A stretch of 64,000 bases of DNA from Nocardioides marinus (GTDB lineage: Bacteria > Pseudomonadota > Alphaproteobacteria > Rhodobacterales > Rhodobacteraceae). Shown piece after piece: positions 54,047-62,339 of the stretch. A program made the translations under genes and the position numbers. The stretch's first letter is position 1. Every line of letters begins with the position of its first letter. The notes beneath the pieces are model-generated. The model was given only the letters and a program-made list of their open reading frames with translations, did no database searches and was not told the DNA's origin. Location: NCBI GenBank assembly GCA_019801415.1, contig JAHVJD010000004.1, positions 186,001 through 250,000 of the forward strand, written 5' to 3'.

Positions 54047-55390
54047 CTACTGCCAGCGTGGTGCGGCGCTTTCGCAGCGTGCGGCGGGCAGGTCCCAGCG
54101 CATCGCCGTCTGCCCCAGCCGCAGGGGCGGCAGCAGGCGTCGACCCGGCCCCCAGCCGCTGGCCTCCAGCGCGGCGGCAAAGTCCGCGTCCTCTGCGCCC
54201 TCGATGACACCGCCCCCGGCAGACTGCGGCAGCGCTGCCAGTTCCTCTGCCGTGCGGGCCAGCGACAGGCGCGCGGTGGCAACCGGCGCGCCGCCTTGGG
54301 CGGTGTGCAGCGCCGACACCACTGCTGCCGCCATCAGATAGCCGGTGGCATGGTCCAGCGCCTGCACCGGCAGTGGCACGGGGCGGTCGGCGCCCGCCCA
54401 GCTGCGGCCTGCATCGGCGATGCCCGCGCTCATCTGCACGAGGCTGTCAAATCCGCGCCGCTGCGCCCAGGGGCCGGTCCAGCCGTAGGCGTCCAATGCC
54501 ACTTCGATCAGGTCGGGCGCGATGCGGCGGCGGGTCTCGGGCCCGAAGCCCAGCCCGTCCAGCGCGCCGGGGCGGTAGCCGTGCACCAGCACATCGGCCT
54601 GCGCCAACAGCGCCTGAAACTGTTGCCGCCCGGTGCTGCTGCGCAGATCCAGCGTCGCCATGCGCTTGCCCAGCGAAACATCCGTGATCACCCCCGGCTC
54701 ATCCCAGCCGGGCGGATCGATACGCAGAACCTCGGCGCCAAAACCGGCCAGCGTGCGGGTCGACACCGGCCCTGCAATCACCCGCGTCAGATCCAGCACG
54801 CGCAGCCCGGCCAGGGGCCGTTCCCGCGTCGCCTGGGGCCGGTTCCGCAGGCGGATCTCGCGGCGTGTGCCCCAGCGGATCAGCGGCTCTGCCGCCACCG
54901 CGCGGCCCTGCGGATGGGCGAGCCATGCCGCCCGGCTGTGTATGGCCGCGGCCACGCCGCCTGCCGAAACCACCGCGGTTTCCAGATCCTCTGCCTGCCA
55001 GCCGCGTACCGCGGCAGCAACAGTCTGACGCTCCTCGGCGCAGCCCAGCACCTGCAGCGCGGCGCGGCGATGGTGGGGCAGGTTGGTGTGCAGCCGGATC
55101 CAGCCGTCGGCGGTTTCATAATCGCCCGCGATGGTGTCCCACAGGCCGGGCATTTCCCAGCCCTCGGGCCGAAAGCTGTAGCCGAACCACAGCGAGGCCA
55201 GGCGCTGGTCCACCGTGACTTCGGGCGGCGCAGGTGCCAGGTTCAGCGCGGCGATCAGCTTGGCCAGCTCCACCCCGACGGCAGCGACCGAGGCCGTGGC
55301 CAGTTCGGTCACGGCAAAGGCGCTCTGCCAGTGGCCGGTGCGGGTGACACGGTAGTGACCGGGCGTGGGGAGGGTAGAGATCAGGCTCAA
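54047..55390 (-). CDS. CoA-transferase (CaiB/BaiF) with partial duplication, coupled to the peptide ABC operon
   Basis: 447 residues from a TTG at 55390 whose bases form TTGA with the stop of the permease gene; no other in-frame start fits before the family similarity begins. Residues about 190-447 are a CaiB-like N-terminal domain: GLRVLDLTRVIAGP, VLRIDPPGWDE, VHGYRPGAL and a catalytic-type Asp in RRGFDSLVQ. Residues 1-180 look like a worn second copy (ATASVAAVGVELAKLI, GDYETADGWIRLHTN). Moves CoA between acids; a link with an ABC importer suggests it activates an imported acid. The long open frame upstream to 56206 is a frame shadow. Confidence 0.75.
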   Translation of the reverse strand: MSLISTLPTPGHYRVTRTGHWQSAFAVTELATASVAAVGVELAKLIAALNLAPAPPEVTVDQRLASLWFGYSFRPEGWEMPGLWDTIAGDYETADGWIRLHTNLPHHRRAALQVLGCAEERQTVAAAVRGWQAEDLETAVVSAGGVAAAIHSRAAWLAHPQGRAVAAEPLIRWGTRREIRLRNRPQATRERPLAGLRVLDLTRVIAGPVSTRTLAGFGAEVLRIDPPGWDEPGVITDVSLGKRMATLDLRSSTGRQQFQALLAQADVLVHGYRPGALDGLGFGPETRRRIAPDLIEVALDAYGWTGPWAQRRGFDSLVQMSAGIADAGRSWAGADRPVPLPVQALDHATGYLMAAAVVSALHTAQGGAPVATARLSLARTAEELAALPQSAGGGVIEGAEDADFAAALEASGWGPGRRLLPPLRLGQTAMRWDLPAARCESAAPRWQ

Positions 55391-56544
55391 TGCTGGTACG
55401 GGTCCAGGCTGTCGCGCAGCCCATCGCCCAGGAAATTGAACGCCAGCACCACGATCACGATCGGCAGCATCGGAATGGCGGTCCAGGGGTAGATCTCGAT
55501 CGAGGCGAGGTTCTGCGCATCGTTCAGCATCACGCCCCAGCTGACCGCCGGTGCCCGCAGACCAAGGCCAAGGAACGACAGCGCGGTCTCGCCGAGGATC
55601 ATTGCCGGGATCGACAGCGTGGCCGAGGCGATCAGGTGCGACATGAAGTTCGGCAGCAGATGCTTGCGGATCACCCGGCCCGAGGAGGCGCCCATCATCT
55701 CGGCTGCGCGCACGAATTCCTCTTCGCGCAGGGACAGGAACTTGGCCCGCACCGCCCGCGCCAGCCCCGGCCAGTCGAGAATGCCGAGAATGATCGAGAT
55801 GATGAAGAACACAGTCACCGGCGACCAGTTCGACGGCACCGCCGCCGACAGCGCCAGCCACAGCGGCAGTTCGGGCAGGGAGCGCAGCACCTCGATCACC
55901 CGGTTGATGACCCAGTCGGTCTTGCCGCCCAGATAGCCCGCCAGCGAGCCAAAGAAGATGCCCAGGACGAAGGACACGGTGATCCCGATCAGGCCCACCG
56001 TCAGCGACAGCTGCGCGCCGTACAGAATGCGTGAGAACATGTCCCGCCCCAGCCGGTCGGAGCCCCACAGGAACACCGGCTTGGCCGGGTCCGGCGAGCA
56101 GAACAGATGCGTAGTCGAGGGGATCAGTCCGGCGATATGGTACTCGGTGCCCTCGCAGAAGAATTTCAGCTTCTGCGGGTTCTCCAGATCCGGGGTGAAC
56201 ACCCACTGAAAGCTCTCCAGATCCGCGTGCGAGGTCAGCGGATAGACATAGGGGCCGATGAACTCTCCCTCGTGGAACAGGTTGATCGACTGCGGCGGGG
56301 AGTACAGATGCTCGCTGTGGCGCTGGTTCGGCCCGTAGGGCGCGATGAAGCCGGCCACCGGCAGCAGCACATAGCAGATCAGCAGAAAGACGCCCGAGAC
56401 CAGCCCGAGCCTGTGGGTGCGGAACTTGCGCCAGACCAAAAGCCAGTTGGGTGCGTCCAGATCCTTGCGCTCCACCTCCAGCAGGGCGGCCTTCGGGTCA
56501 TAGGGCACGTCGTCGACATAGCGTCCGTCGGGCAGCTGGGTCAT
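55387..56544 (-). CDS. ABC transporter permease, YejE/OppC-like
   Basis: 385 residues. Six transmembrane helices with a large periplasmic insertion after TM1 (about 70-170; HEGEFIGPYVYPLTSH, FFCEGTEYHIAG), which is the hallmark of YejE proteins. The coupling motif MMGASSGRVIRKHLLPN and GETALSFLGLGLRAPAVSWG near the C-terminus match OppC-type permeases. Second permease of the peptide transporter; overlaps its neighbours by four bases on each side. Confidence 0.9.
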   Translation of the reverse strand: MTQLPDGRYVDDVPYDPKAALLEVERKDLDAPNWLLVWRKFRTHRLGLVSGVFLLICYVLLPVAGFIAPYGPNQRHSEHLYSPPQSINLFHEGEFIGPYVYPLTSHADLESFQWVFTPDLENPQKLKFFCEGTEYHIAGLIPSTTHLFCSPDPAKPVFLWGSDRLGRDMFSRILYGAQLSLTVGLIGITVSFVLGIFFGSLAGYLGGKTDWVINRVIEVLRSLPELPLWLALSAAVPSNWSPVTVFFIISIILGILDWPGLARAVRAKFLSLREEEFVRAAEMMGASSGRVIRKHLLPNFMSHLIASATLSIPAMILGETALSFLGLGLRAPAVSWGVMLNDAQNLASIEIYPWTAIPMLPIVIVVLAFNFLGDGLRDSLDPYQH

Positions 56545-57569
56545 GCGCTTTTTCCTTCATAGCGGATCCGCGGGTCCAGCAGCATCAGCAGAACATCCGA
56601 CACCATCGTGCCGATCAGCGTCAGCAGCGCCACGAACATCAGCACGAAGCCGGACAGGAACATGTCCTGCGTCTTCAGCGCCGTCAGCAGGGTGGGGCCG
56701 ATGGTCTGCAGCCCCAGCACCACTGACACCAGAACGGAGCCCGAGATCATCGAGGGCAAGAGGTTGCCGATATCGGCCACAAAGGGGTTGAAGGCCACCC
56801 GCAGCGGGTATTTCGCCAGCATCCGCGACGGCTTCATGCCCTTGGCGATGGCGGTCTCGACGTAGGGTTTGCCCAGCTCGTCCAGCATGTTGGCGCGCAG
56901 CCGCTGCATCATCGCCGAGGCGCCGGCGGTGCCGATCACGAAGGTTGGCACGATCAGATGCGCAAGGATCGACTTTACCTTGTCCCAGCTCATCGGCAGC
57001 CCCTCGTATTCAGGCGCCATCAGCCCGCCGATCGGCAGGTCGAACCAGCGGTGGCCGTAATAGAACAGGATCAGTGCCAGCAGGAAGTTCGGCGTGGCCA
57101 GCCCGAGGTAGCCGACAAAGGCGGTGGTGTAGTCGACCCAGGACCGCGCCCGTGCCGCGGCCAGCACGCCCAGCGGCAGCGCCACCAGGTAGACGAACAG
57201 CACCGCCGCGAGGTTGACCAGCACCGTCAGCCACAGGCTGTCGCCGACGATCTCGGCCACCGGGCTGTCAAACTCGAACGACCAGCCGTAGTTGCCCTGG
57301 ATCATGCCGGAAAACCCGTGCGGGCCGGGCATGAACCCCATCCAGATCATGTATTGCTGCCACAGCGGCTTATCCAGCGCGTATTCCTTGCGCAGGAATT
57401 CCGCCTTGGCGACGCCCGCGGACTGGCCGGTGGCCTGCAGTTCGGCGATCTGGTTGGACAGGTAATCGCCGGGCGGCAGGTTGATGATGATGAAGATCAG
57501 CACCGACACCACCAGCAACGTCAGCAGCATGGTGCCAAAGCGGTAAAGAGCGTAGCGCAGAATTTCCAT
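56541..57569 (-). CDS. ABC transporter permease, YejB/OppB-like
   Basis: 342 residues, six transmembrane helices, first one at about 8-30. DYLSNQIAEL and YALDKPLWQQYMIWMG form the periplasmic loop of DppB/OppB proteins, and the coupling loop RLRANMLDELGKPYVETAIAKG is seen near 210-231. Partner of the YejE-like permease. Start at 57569 shares a base with the binding-protein stop (TGATG). Confidence 0.9.
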   Translation of the reverse strand: MEILRYALYRFGTMLLTLLVVSVLIFIIINLPPGDYLSNQIAELQATGQSAGVAKAEFLRKEYALDKPLWQQYMIWMGFMPGPHGFSGMIQGNYGWSFEFDSPVAEIVGDSLWLTVLVNLAAVLFVYLVALPLGVLAAARARSWVDYTTAFVGYLGLATPNFLLALILFYYGHRWFDLPIGGLMAPEYEGLPMSWDKVKSILAHLIVPTFVIGTAGASAMMQRLRANMLDELGKPYVETAIAKGMKPSRMLAKYPLRVAFNPFVADIGNLLPSMISGSVLVSVVLGLQTIGPTLLTALKTQDMFLSGFVLMFVALLTLIGTMVSDVLLMLLDPRIRYEGKSA

Positions 57570-59479
57570 CAGCCCTGGCCGTCCTCGAAGTAGAATTCGT
57601 CCGGCCGGTAGACCCCGAAATGTGCGCCCGGATCCCAGGCCCAGATCGCCTGTTCCGGCACGTTCCGCAGTCGGTTGGACACCACCACCGGCTGCGGCGC
57701 CGCCGCGACCACACCGATGGCAAAGACCTGATCCGCATGAATCTGCAGCATCTCGCGCCAGGCGGCGCTGCGCTCCTCCTCGGTGGTGGCAGCCTCCCAG
57801 TCCTCCAGCAGCGAGAGCAGGCGCTGCGCTTCGGGCAAGTCAGGCGGCTCACCGGCCTGGCCGCCGGTTTGATAATACTGCCCCCACTTCGGCCAGGACA
57901 GGAAGGTCTGGTCCGTTGGGGCCAGGTAGACCGGCGAGGTATAGGGTTGCGGCAGGCCGTTGTCCCAGCCGAACCACGTCGAGGCCATGGTGGTGCCGGA
58001 GAACACCCGGTTGCGCAGGATGTCGCGGTCGAGGGGGCGCATCACCAGTTTCACGCCCACGTCGCGCCAATCGTCAGTGATGATCTGGAGCGCGTTTTCC
58101 TCTTCCTGACGTTCGCCGGCGGTTTCCACTATCAATTCCATCCGGCGTCCGTCAGGCAGGTAGCGGATGCCATAGGCGTCGCGCTTGTCCAGTCCGGCCT
58201 CGTCCAGCAGGCGGTTGGCCTCTTCCGGGTCGAAGTCTGCCCATGCGTCACGCAGGCTCTGGTCGAAAAAGGCGCTTTGCTCCAGCACGGCCATCGCGCC
58301 CGGCTTGGCGAGGTTGAAATACAGGGCCCGGTTGATGGCGCGCCGATTTATCGCCAAGGACAACGCCCGGCGCACGCGCACGTCGCGGAACACCTTGCGC
58401 CACACCGGGTCGTTGACGTTCAGGTTGGGATAGATCGCAATCTGCGAGGCCGCCCCGCTGCCCCACAGGTAGGTGCGGTAGTTGCCGCCGTCCTTCTCGC
58501 CCTTGCGCAGGATCGGAATGTCGCGGAAATCCAGCCCGCGGCCCTGCAGATCTGTCTCGCCGGCGTTCGACTTGGCGGCCACCAGCCCGGCGCCGACGAT
58601 CTCCATTTCGACCGTGTCGATATAGGGAAGCTGCACGCCGCGGCTGTCGATCCGGTGGTAATAGGGGTTGCGCACGAACTGGTGACGGATCTTCTTGCCG
58701 GCCGAGGCATTGATCCAGGGCTGCAGGGTCGGCAGCTCGTGATTGTCGAACTTGTACATGTTGTCGTACTTGTTGTGCAGCGCCGCCCAGCTTTTGACGC
58801 GGGCGTAATCGACCTCTTCCGCCAGCGCATCGGGATCGGCGTAATCGGCGTGGAACTTCTTCAGGAACTTCGCGGGACGGTAGATGAAGGGGGGACGCGC
58901 CAGTGCCAGCGTGTGCAGAAAGCCGGGATTGGGGTGGTCCCACTCGTAGATGACGGTGGTTTCATCCGGAAAGCTGACCCGCGGCAGTTGGCCGCCCGCC
59001 CGCAGGAAATCCGGTGGCCCGGAGGGGCTCAGCAGCTCGTTGTTGGCGACGTCCTCCCACCAGTAGCGGAAATCGTCCGAGGTGAAGGGGTCACCATTGG
59101 ACCAGCGGTGCCCGGGCCGCAGCCTGAGGGTAAAACGGCGGTTGTTCTCGTTTTCATAGTCCAGCAGGATGTCGGGCCGCAGCTTGTAATCTTCGCCGTA
59201 GCCCGCCAGCCGGGCATAGCCATAGACCACCATCTGCCGGATGTCCTTGGAGCGGGTCACCATGGTGTTCAGCGTGCCCCCCTGAACGCCATGCGTCCGG
59301 CCTTTGGCGGCGAGATCGACCACCAGCGGCACTTCGGGGAGGCGTTCGGCCACGGGGGGCAGGTGCCCGGCGTCGACCTCGGCCCGCCAGAAGGCGCTTT
59401 CCTGCACCGGCGGCTGCGCCAAGGCGGGCAGGGCGGCTAGGCACAGCGCCGCAAAAAGGGGTTTCATCACGTCAAACAT
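57569..59479 (-). CDS. peptide-type ABC substrate-binding protein (SBP_bac_5, YejA-like)
   Basis: 636 residues, long for cluster C binding proteins but normal for YejA relatives. Signal peptide at about 5-22 (PLFAALCLAALPALA-QPP). Family motifs: TLRLRPGHRWSNGDPFTSDDFRYW (about 115-138) and RRALSLAINRRAINRALYF. Starts at 59479 with AAGG nine bases upstream, overlapping the ATPase gene by eight bases; the ATG at 59467 is an alternative but has no ribosome site. Presumably captures oligopeptides or peptide-like compounds in the periplasm. Confidence 0.9.
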   Translation of the reverse strand: MFDVMKPLFAALCLAALPALAQPPVQESAFWRAEVDAGHLPPVAERLPEVPLVVDLAAKGRTHGVQGGTLNTMVTRSKDIRQMVVYGYARLAGYGEDYKLRPDILLDYENENNRRFTLRLRPGHRWSNGDPFTSDDFRYWWEDVANNELLSPSGPPDFLRAGGQLPRVSFPDETTVIYEWDHPNPGFLHTLALARPPFIYRPAKFLKKFHADYADPDALAEEVDYARVKSWAALHNKYDNMYKFDNHELPTLQPWINASAGKKIRHQFVRNPYYHRIDSRGVQLPYIDTVEMEIVGAGLVAAKSNAGETDLQGRGLDFRDIPILRKGEKDGGNYRTYLWGSGAASQIAIYPNLNVNDPVWRKVFRDVRVRRALSLAINRRAINRALYFNLAKPGAMAVLEQSAFFDQSLRDAWADFDPEEANRLLDEAGLDKRDAYGIRYLPDGRRMELIVETAGERQEEENALQIITDDWRDVGVKLVMRPLDRDILRNRVFSGTTMASTWFGWDNGLPQPYTSPVYLAPTDQTFLSWPKWGQYYQTGGQAGEPPDLPEAQRLLSLLEDWEAATTEEERSAAWREMLQIHADQVFAIGVVAAAPQPVVVSNRLRNVPEQAIWAWDPGAHFGVYRPDEFYFEDGQG

Positions 59480-61253
59480 GGCAGCGTACCTTGTGACCAG
59501 CCTCCAGTTGCGGCAGTTGCACCAAGGGCGGCGCCATGGGGCCCTGAAAGCGGAAGGCCTCGGGCCATTGTTCCGGGGCGCCTGCGCCCTGGGCCACCAG
59601 CTTCAGATCGATAGGACGGTCGATGTCCGGCTCTGGCTGGGCCGCGATAAGCGCCTTGGTGTAGGGATGCTGGGGGTTGTAGAACAGGGTTTCCGGCGGT
59701 GCCTGCTCGACGATCAGGCCGCGCCGCATCACCGCCACCTCGTCGGCGATGCGCGCCACCACCGCCAGATCGTGGCTGATGAACAGGTAGGACAGTTTCT
59801 GCTGGTCGCGGATGTCCTCCAGCAGGCGCAGGATCTGCTCCTGCACGGAGACATCCAGCGCAGAGGTCGGCTCGTCGCAGACGATCAGCGACGGTTCCAG
59901 CATCAGCGCGCGGGCAATCGACAGGCGCTGGCGCTGACCGCCCGAGAACGCATGCGGATAGCGTTGCAGCATGTCGGGAGACAGCCCCACCAGCCGCAGC
60001 TTCTCGGCCGCCTTTTCGCGCCGCTCGCTGCGGCTGCCGATACCGTGAATGTCGAGGGGCTCCACCAGCGTGTCCTGAATGCGCATCCGTGGCGACAGCG
60101 AGGAATAGGGATCCTGAAACACCATCTGCGCCTGCCGCTGAAAGGCCATGCGCTCGGCGCGGTCCATGTCATGCACCTTCACCGGCGGCTGGTCGGGATC
60201 GGGGCGGAACAGCACGCTGCCGCCGGGGTCGGGGGGCTCTGCCCCCAGCGCGATGCGCGCCGCGGTGGTCTTGCCCGAGCCGCTTTCGCCGACGATGGCC
60301 AGCGTCTCGCCGCGGGTCACCCGCAGGTCGATCTCGCGGCAGGCCTGGATCAGAACCGGTGCCCGCCAGCCCTTGCCCGACCGCAGCGTGTAGGTCTTGG
60401 AGACCGACTTCATCTCCATGATGAGGTCATCGCGCGGCGGCGGAATGGCAACCACGGCCTCGTCCGGGATGGCGGGGGCGGCGTTGAACAGCGCCTGGGT
60501 GTAGGGGTGGGCGGGCGCGCGCAGCAGCGGCTCGGCGCGGCCTGCTTCCATCACCCGGCCCTTATGCATCACCACCACCTGCTCGGCCATGTTGGCGACC
60601 ACGCCGAGATCGTGGGTCACCAGGATCATCGCCATGCCGGTCTCGCGCTGCAGGTCCTTCATCAGGCCCAGCACCTGCGCCTGCGTCGTCACGTCCAGCG
60701 CCGTTGTCGGCTCATCCGCGATCAGCAGCTCGGGCTTGGCCACCATCGCCATCGCGATCATCGCCCGCTGCCGCATGCCGCCCGACAGCTCGAACGGGTA
60801 GGAGCGGTAGGTGCGTTCGGGATCGGGGAACCCCACACGCTCGAAACACTCCAGCACCAGCTTGCGCGCCTCGCGCTCGGTCTTGCCGCCGTGCAGCCAC
60901 AGCACTTCGGACACCTGGTTGCCGATCCGGTGCAGGGGGGAGAGCGAGCGCATCGGCTCTTGGAAGATCATCGAGATGATGTTGCCGCGCACATCGCGCA
61001 TGCGGCGTTCGTCCAATGTGGCAAGGTCGCGCTGCTTGCCGCCGGTGTTCAGCAGGATCCGCCCCGAGCGCAGCTGCGCCACCTTGGGCAGGATGCGCAG
61101 CACCGCGCGGCAGGACACAGTCTTGCCGGAGCCACTTTCACCGACCAGCGCCAGTGTCTCGCCCGGCTGCACCGCAAAGCTGACGTCCTGTACCACCGGC
61201 GCGCCCTTGCCGAATCCGATGCTGAGGTTCTCGACGGACAGAAGCGGTTGCAT
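59472..61253 (-). CDS. double ABC transporter ATPase (YejF/DppDF-type fusion)
   Basis: 593 residues with two complete nucleotide-binding domains. First: Walker A GESGSGKT (38-45), signature [15 protein letters not shown], Walker [12 protein letters not shown]. Second: GESGSGKT near 320, signature [15 protein letters not shown], Walker [12 protein letters not shown]. Each is followed by the oligopeptide/dipeptide C-terminal extension (HPYTQALF and HPYTKALI). Powers the peptide importer. First gene of the operon ATPase, binding protein, permease, permease, CoA-transferase. Confidence 0.93.
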   Translation of the reverse strand: MQPLLSVENLSIGFGKGAPVVQDVSFAVQPGETLALVGESGSGKTVSCRAVLRILPKVAQLRSGRILLNTGGKQRDLATLDERRMRDVRGNIISMIFQEPMRSLSPLHRIGNQVSEVLWLHGGKTEREARKLVLECFERVGFPDPERTYRSYPFELSGGMRQRAMIAMAMVAKPELLIADEPTTALDVTTQAQVLGLMKDLQRETGMAMILVTHDLGVVANMAEQVVVMHKGRVMEAGRAEPLLRAPAHPYTQALFNAAPAIPDEAVVAIPPPRDDLIMEMKSVSKTYTLRSGKGWRAPVLIQACREIDLRVTRGETLAIVGESGSGKTTAARIALGAEPPDPGGSVLFRPDPDQPPVKVHDMDRAERMAFQRQAQMVFQDPYSSLSPRMRIQDTLVEPLDIHGIGSRSERREKAAEKLRLVGLSPDMLQRYPHAFSGGQRQRLSIARALMLEPSLIVCDEPTSALDVSVQEQILRLLEDIRDQQKLSYLFISHDLAVVARIADEVAVMRRGLIVEQAPPETLFYNPQHPYTKALIAAQPEPDIDRPIDLKLVAQGAGAPEQWPEAFRFQGPMAPPLVQLPQLEAGHKVRCHV

Positions 61254-61604
61254 TCAATATGGCCCGCCTGGCGGGGTTGAGACGTGCATGAGATCGCATT
61301 TTCCCTGTTTTTAAGACACCTTCGCGCGACCGGACCGGGTTAGTCAAACCCCATTTCGGCAATGTGACGCAGGGCAGGGGCCATTGCCGCCCTTTCGTAC
61401 AACTGTCGGGACCTGCCCGCGGGCTGCTAGCGGGATTCGGTGTCGAATTCATGAAGGTTTCACCCTAGCGAGGGATCTCCACACGCCAAATCACATGGCA
61501 ACACGATCCGGTGTCTCGATCGGGCGCGGGCAGGTCGCTGCCAACTGGCGTTACCGCGCCCGCCGCCGTAAGGTGCAGGGATCAGTGTCACCTAGGGGGG
61601 CTCA
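61254..61604. promoter_or_regulatory. divergent intergenic region, peptide ABC operon / TetR gene
   Basis: Non-coding; contains the promoters of both units. Less GC-rich segments lie at about 61300-61320 and 61435-61460. I see no palindrome strong enough to call the TetR operator. A GGGGGG stretch just before 61605 is the TetR ribosome site. Confidence 0.35.
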
Positions 61605-62270
61605 ATGTCACGCAAACCTGTTCTGCACCGGGACAACCCGGCGGCATCACCGCTGATTGGAAACGTCAAGGTTACCCGCGAGGATTGGCTGAACGTCGCG
61701 ATGGACGTGCTGATCTCTGACGGCGTGGAGCAGGTGAAGGTGCTGGCGCTGGCCGAGCGGATGCAGGTCTCACGCTCATCCTTCTATTGGTACTTCCGGT
61801 CCCGGCAGGATCTGCTCGACGCGCTGTTGCAGACCTGGGAGCAGACAAACACCGCCGGCATGGTGCGCCAGGCAGAACTGCCAGCCAAGACCGTCACCGG
61901 GGCGGTGCTGAACGTGTTCCACTGCATTGCAAATTCCGAGCTGTTCAACATCGCGCTTGATTTTGCCGTGCGCGACTGGGCACGGCGGTCGGGCAAGGTG
62001 CGCAGCCTGCTGGATCGGTCCGATCAGCGCCGGGTCGAGGCGTTGACGGCCATGTTCATGCGTTATGACTACCCGCCGCTGGAAGCGATGACGCGCGCCA
62101 AGGTGCTCTACTACATGCAGATCGGCTACGACATGGCGGATCCCAACGAAAGCCATGCCCACCGGTTGGAGATGACGCCGGAATACCTGCGCGTATTCAC
62201 CGGTCGTGAGCCGCTGCCGGAGGAACTGGAAGAGTTCGCCGCGTTTACCCGGCAGCACTGGGATATCTGA
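61605..62270 (+). CDS. TetR/AcrR-family regulator
   Basis: 221 residues. N-terminal helix-turn-helix with LALAERMQVSRSSFYWYFRSRQDLLDALL (about 48-76), preceded by a 25-residue polar extension; the C-terminal ligand domain has no recognisable identity. Divergent from the peptide ABC operon with a 351-base shared gap, so it probably controls that operon and itself. A hairpin follows six bases after the stop. Confidence 0.88.
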   Translation: MSRKPVLHRDNPAASPLIGNVKVTREDWLNVAMDVLISDGVEQVKVLALAERMQVSRSSFYWYFRSRQDLLDALLQTWEQTNTAGMVRQAELPAKTVTGAVLNVFHCIANSELFNIALDFAVRDWARRSGKVRSLLDRSDQRRVEALTAMFMRYDYPPLEAMTRAKVLYYMQIGYDMADPNESHAHRLEMTPEYLRVFTGREPLPEELEEFAAFTRQHWDI

Positions 62271-62276
62271 CAGCAA

Positions 62277-62299
62277 AACCGCCCCGGTCAGGGGCGGTT
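62277..62299. terminator. bidirectional terminator between TetR and the oxidoreductase gene
   Basis: AACCGCCCC-GGTCA-GGGGCGGTT has a perfect nine-pair stem. On the minus strand it is followed by TTTTG and therefore suits the oxidoreductase gene; on the plus strand the T run is missing. Confidence 0.75.
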
Positions 62300-62339
62300 C
62301 GTCCAGGTTCACTTGCGCGCTGTGGCGCGGGCCGCAGCG

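Noticed and set aside
55391-56206. A 719-residue fusion reading from inside the permease gene into the CoA-transferase
   Set aside because: The upstream part is a frame shadow of the YejE-like permease on the same strand. Only the part from the TTG at 55390 has CoA-transferase features.
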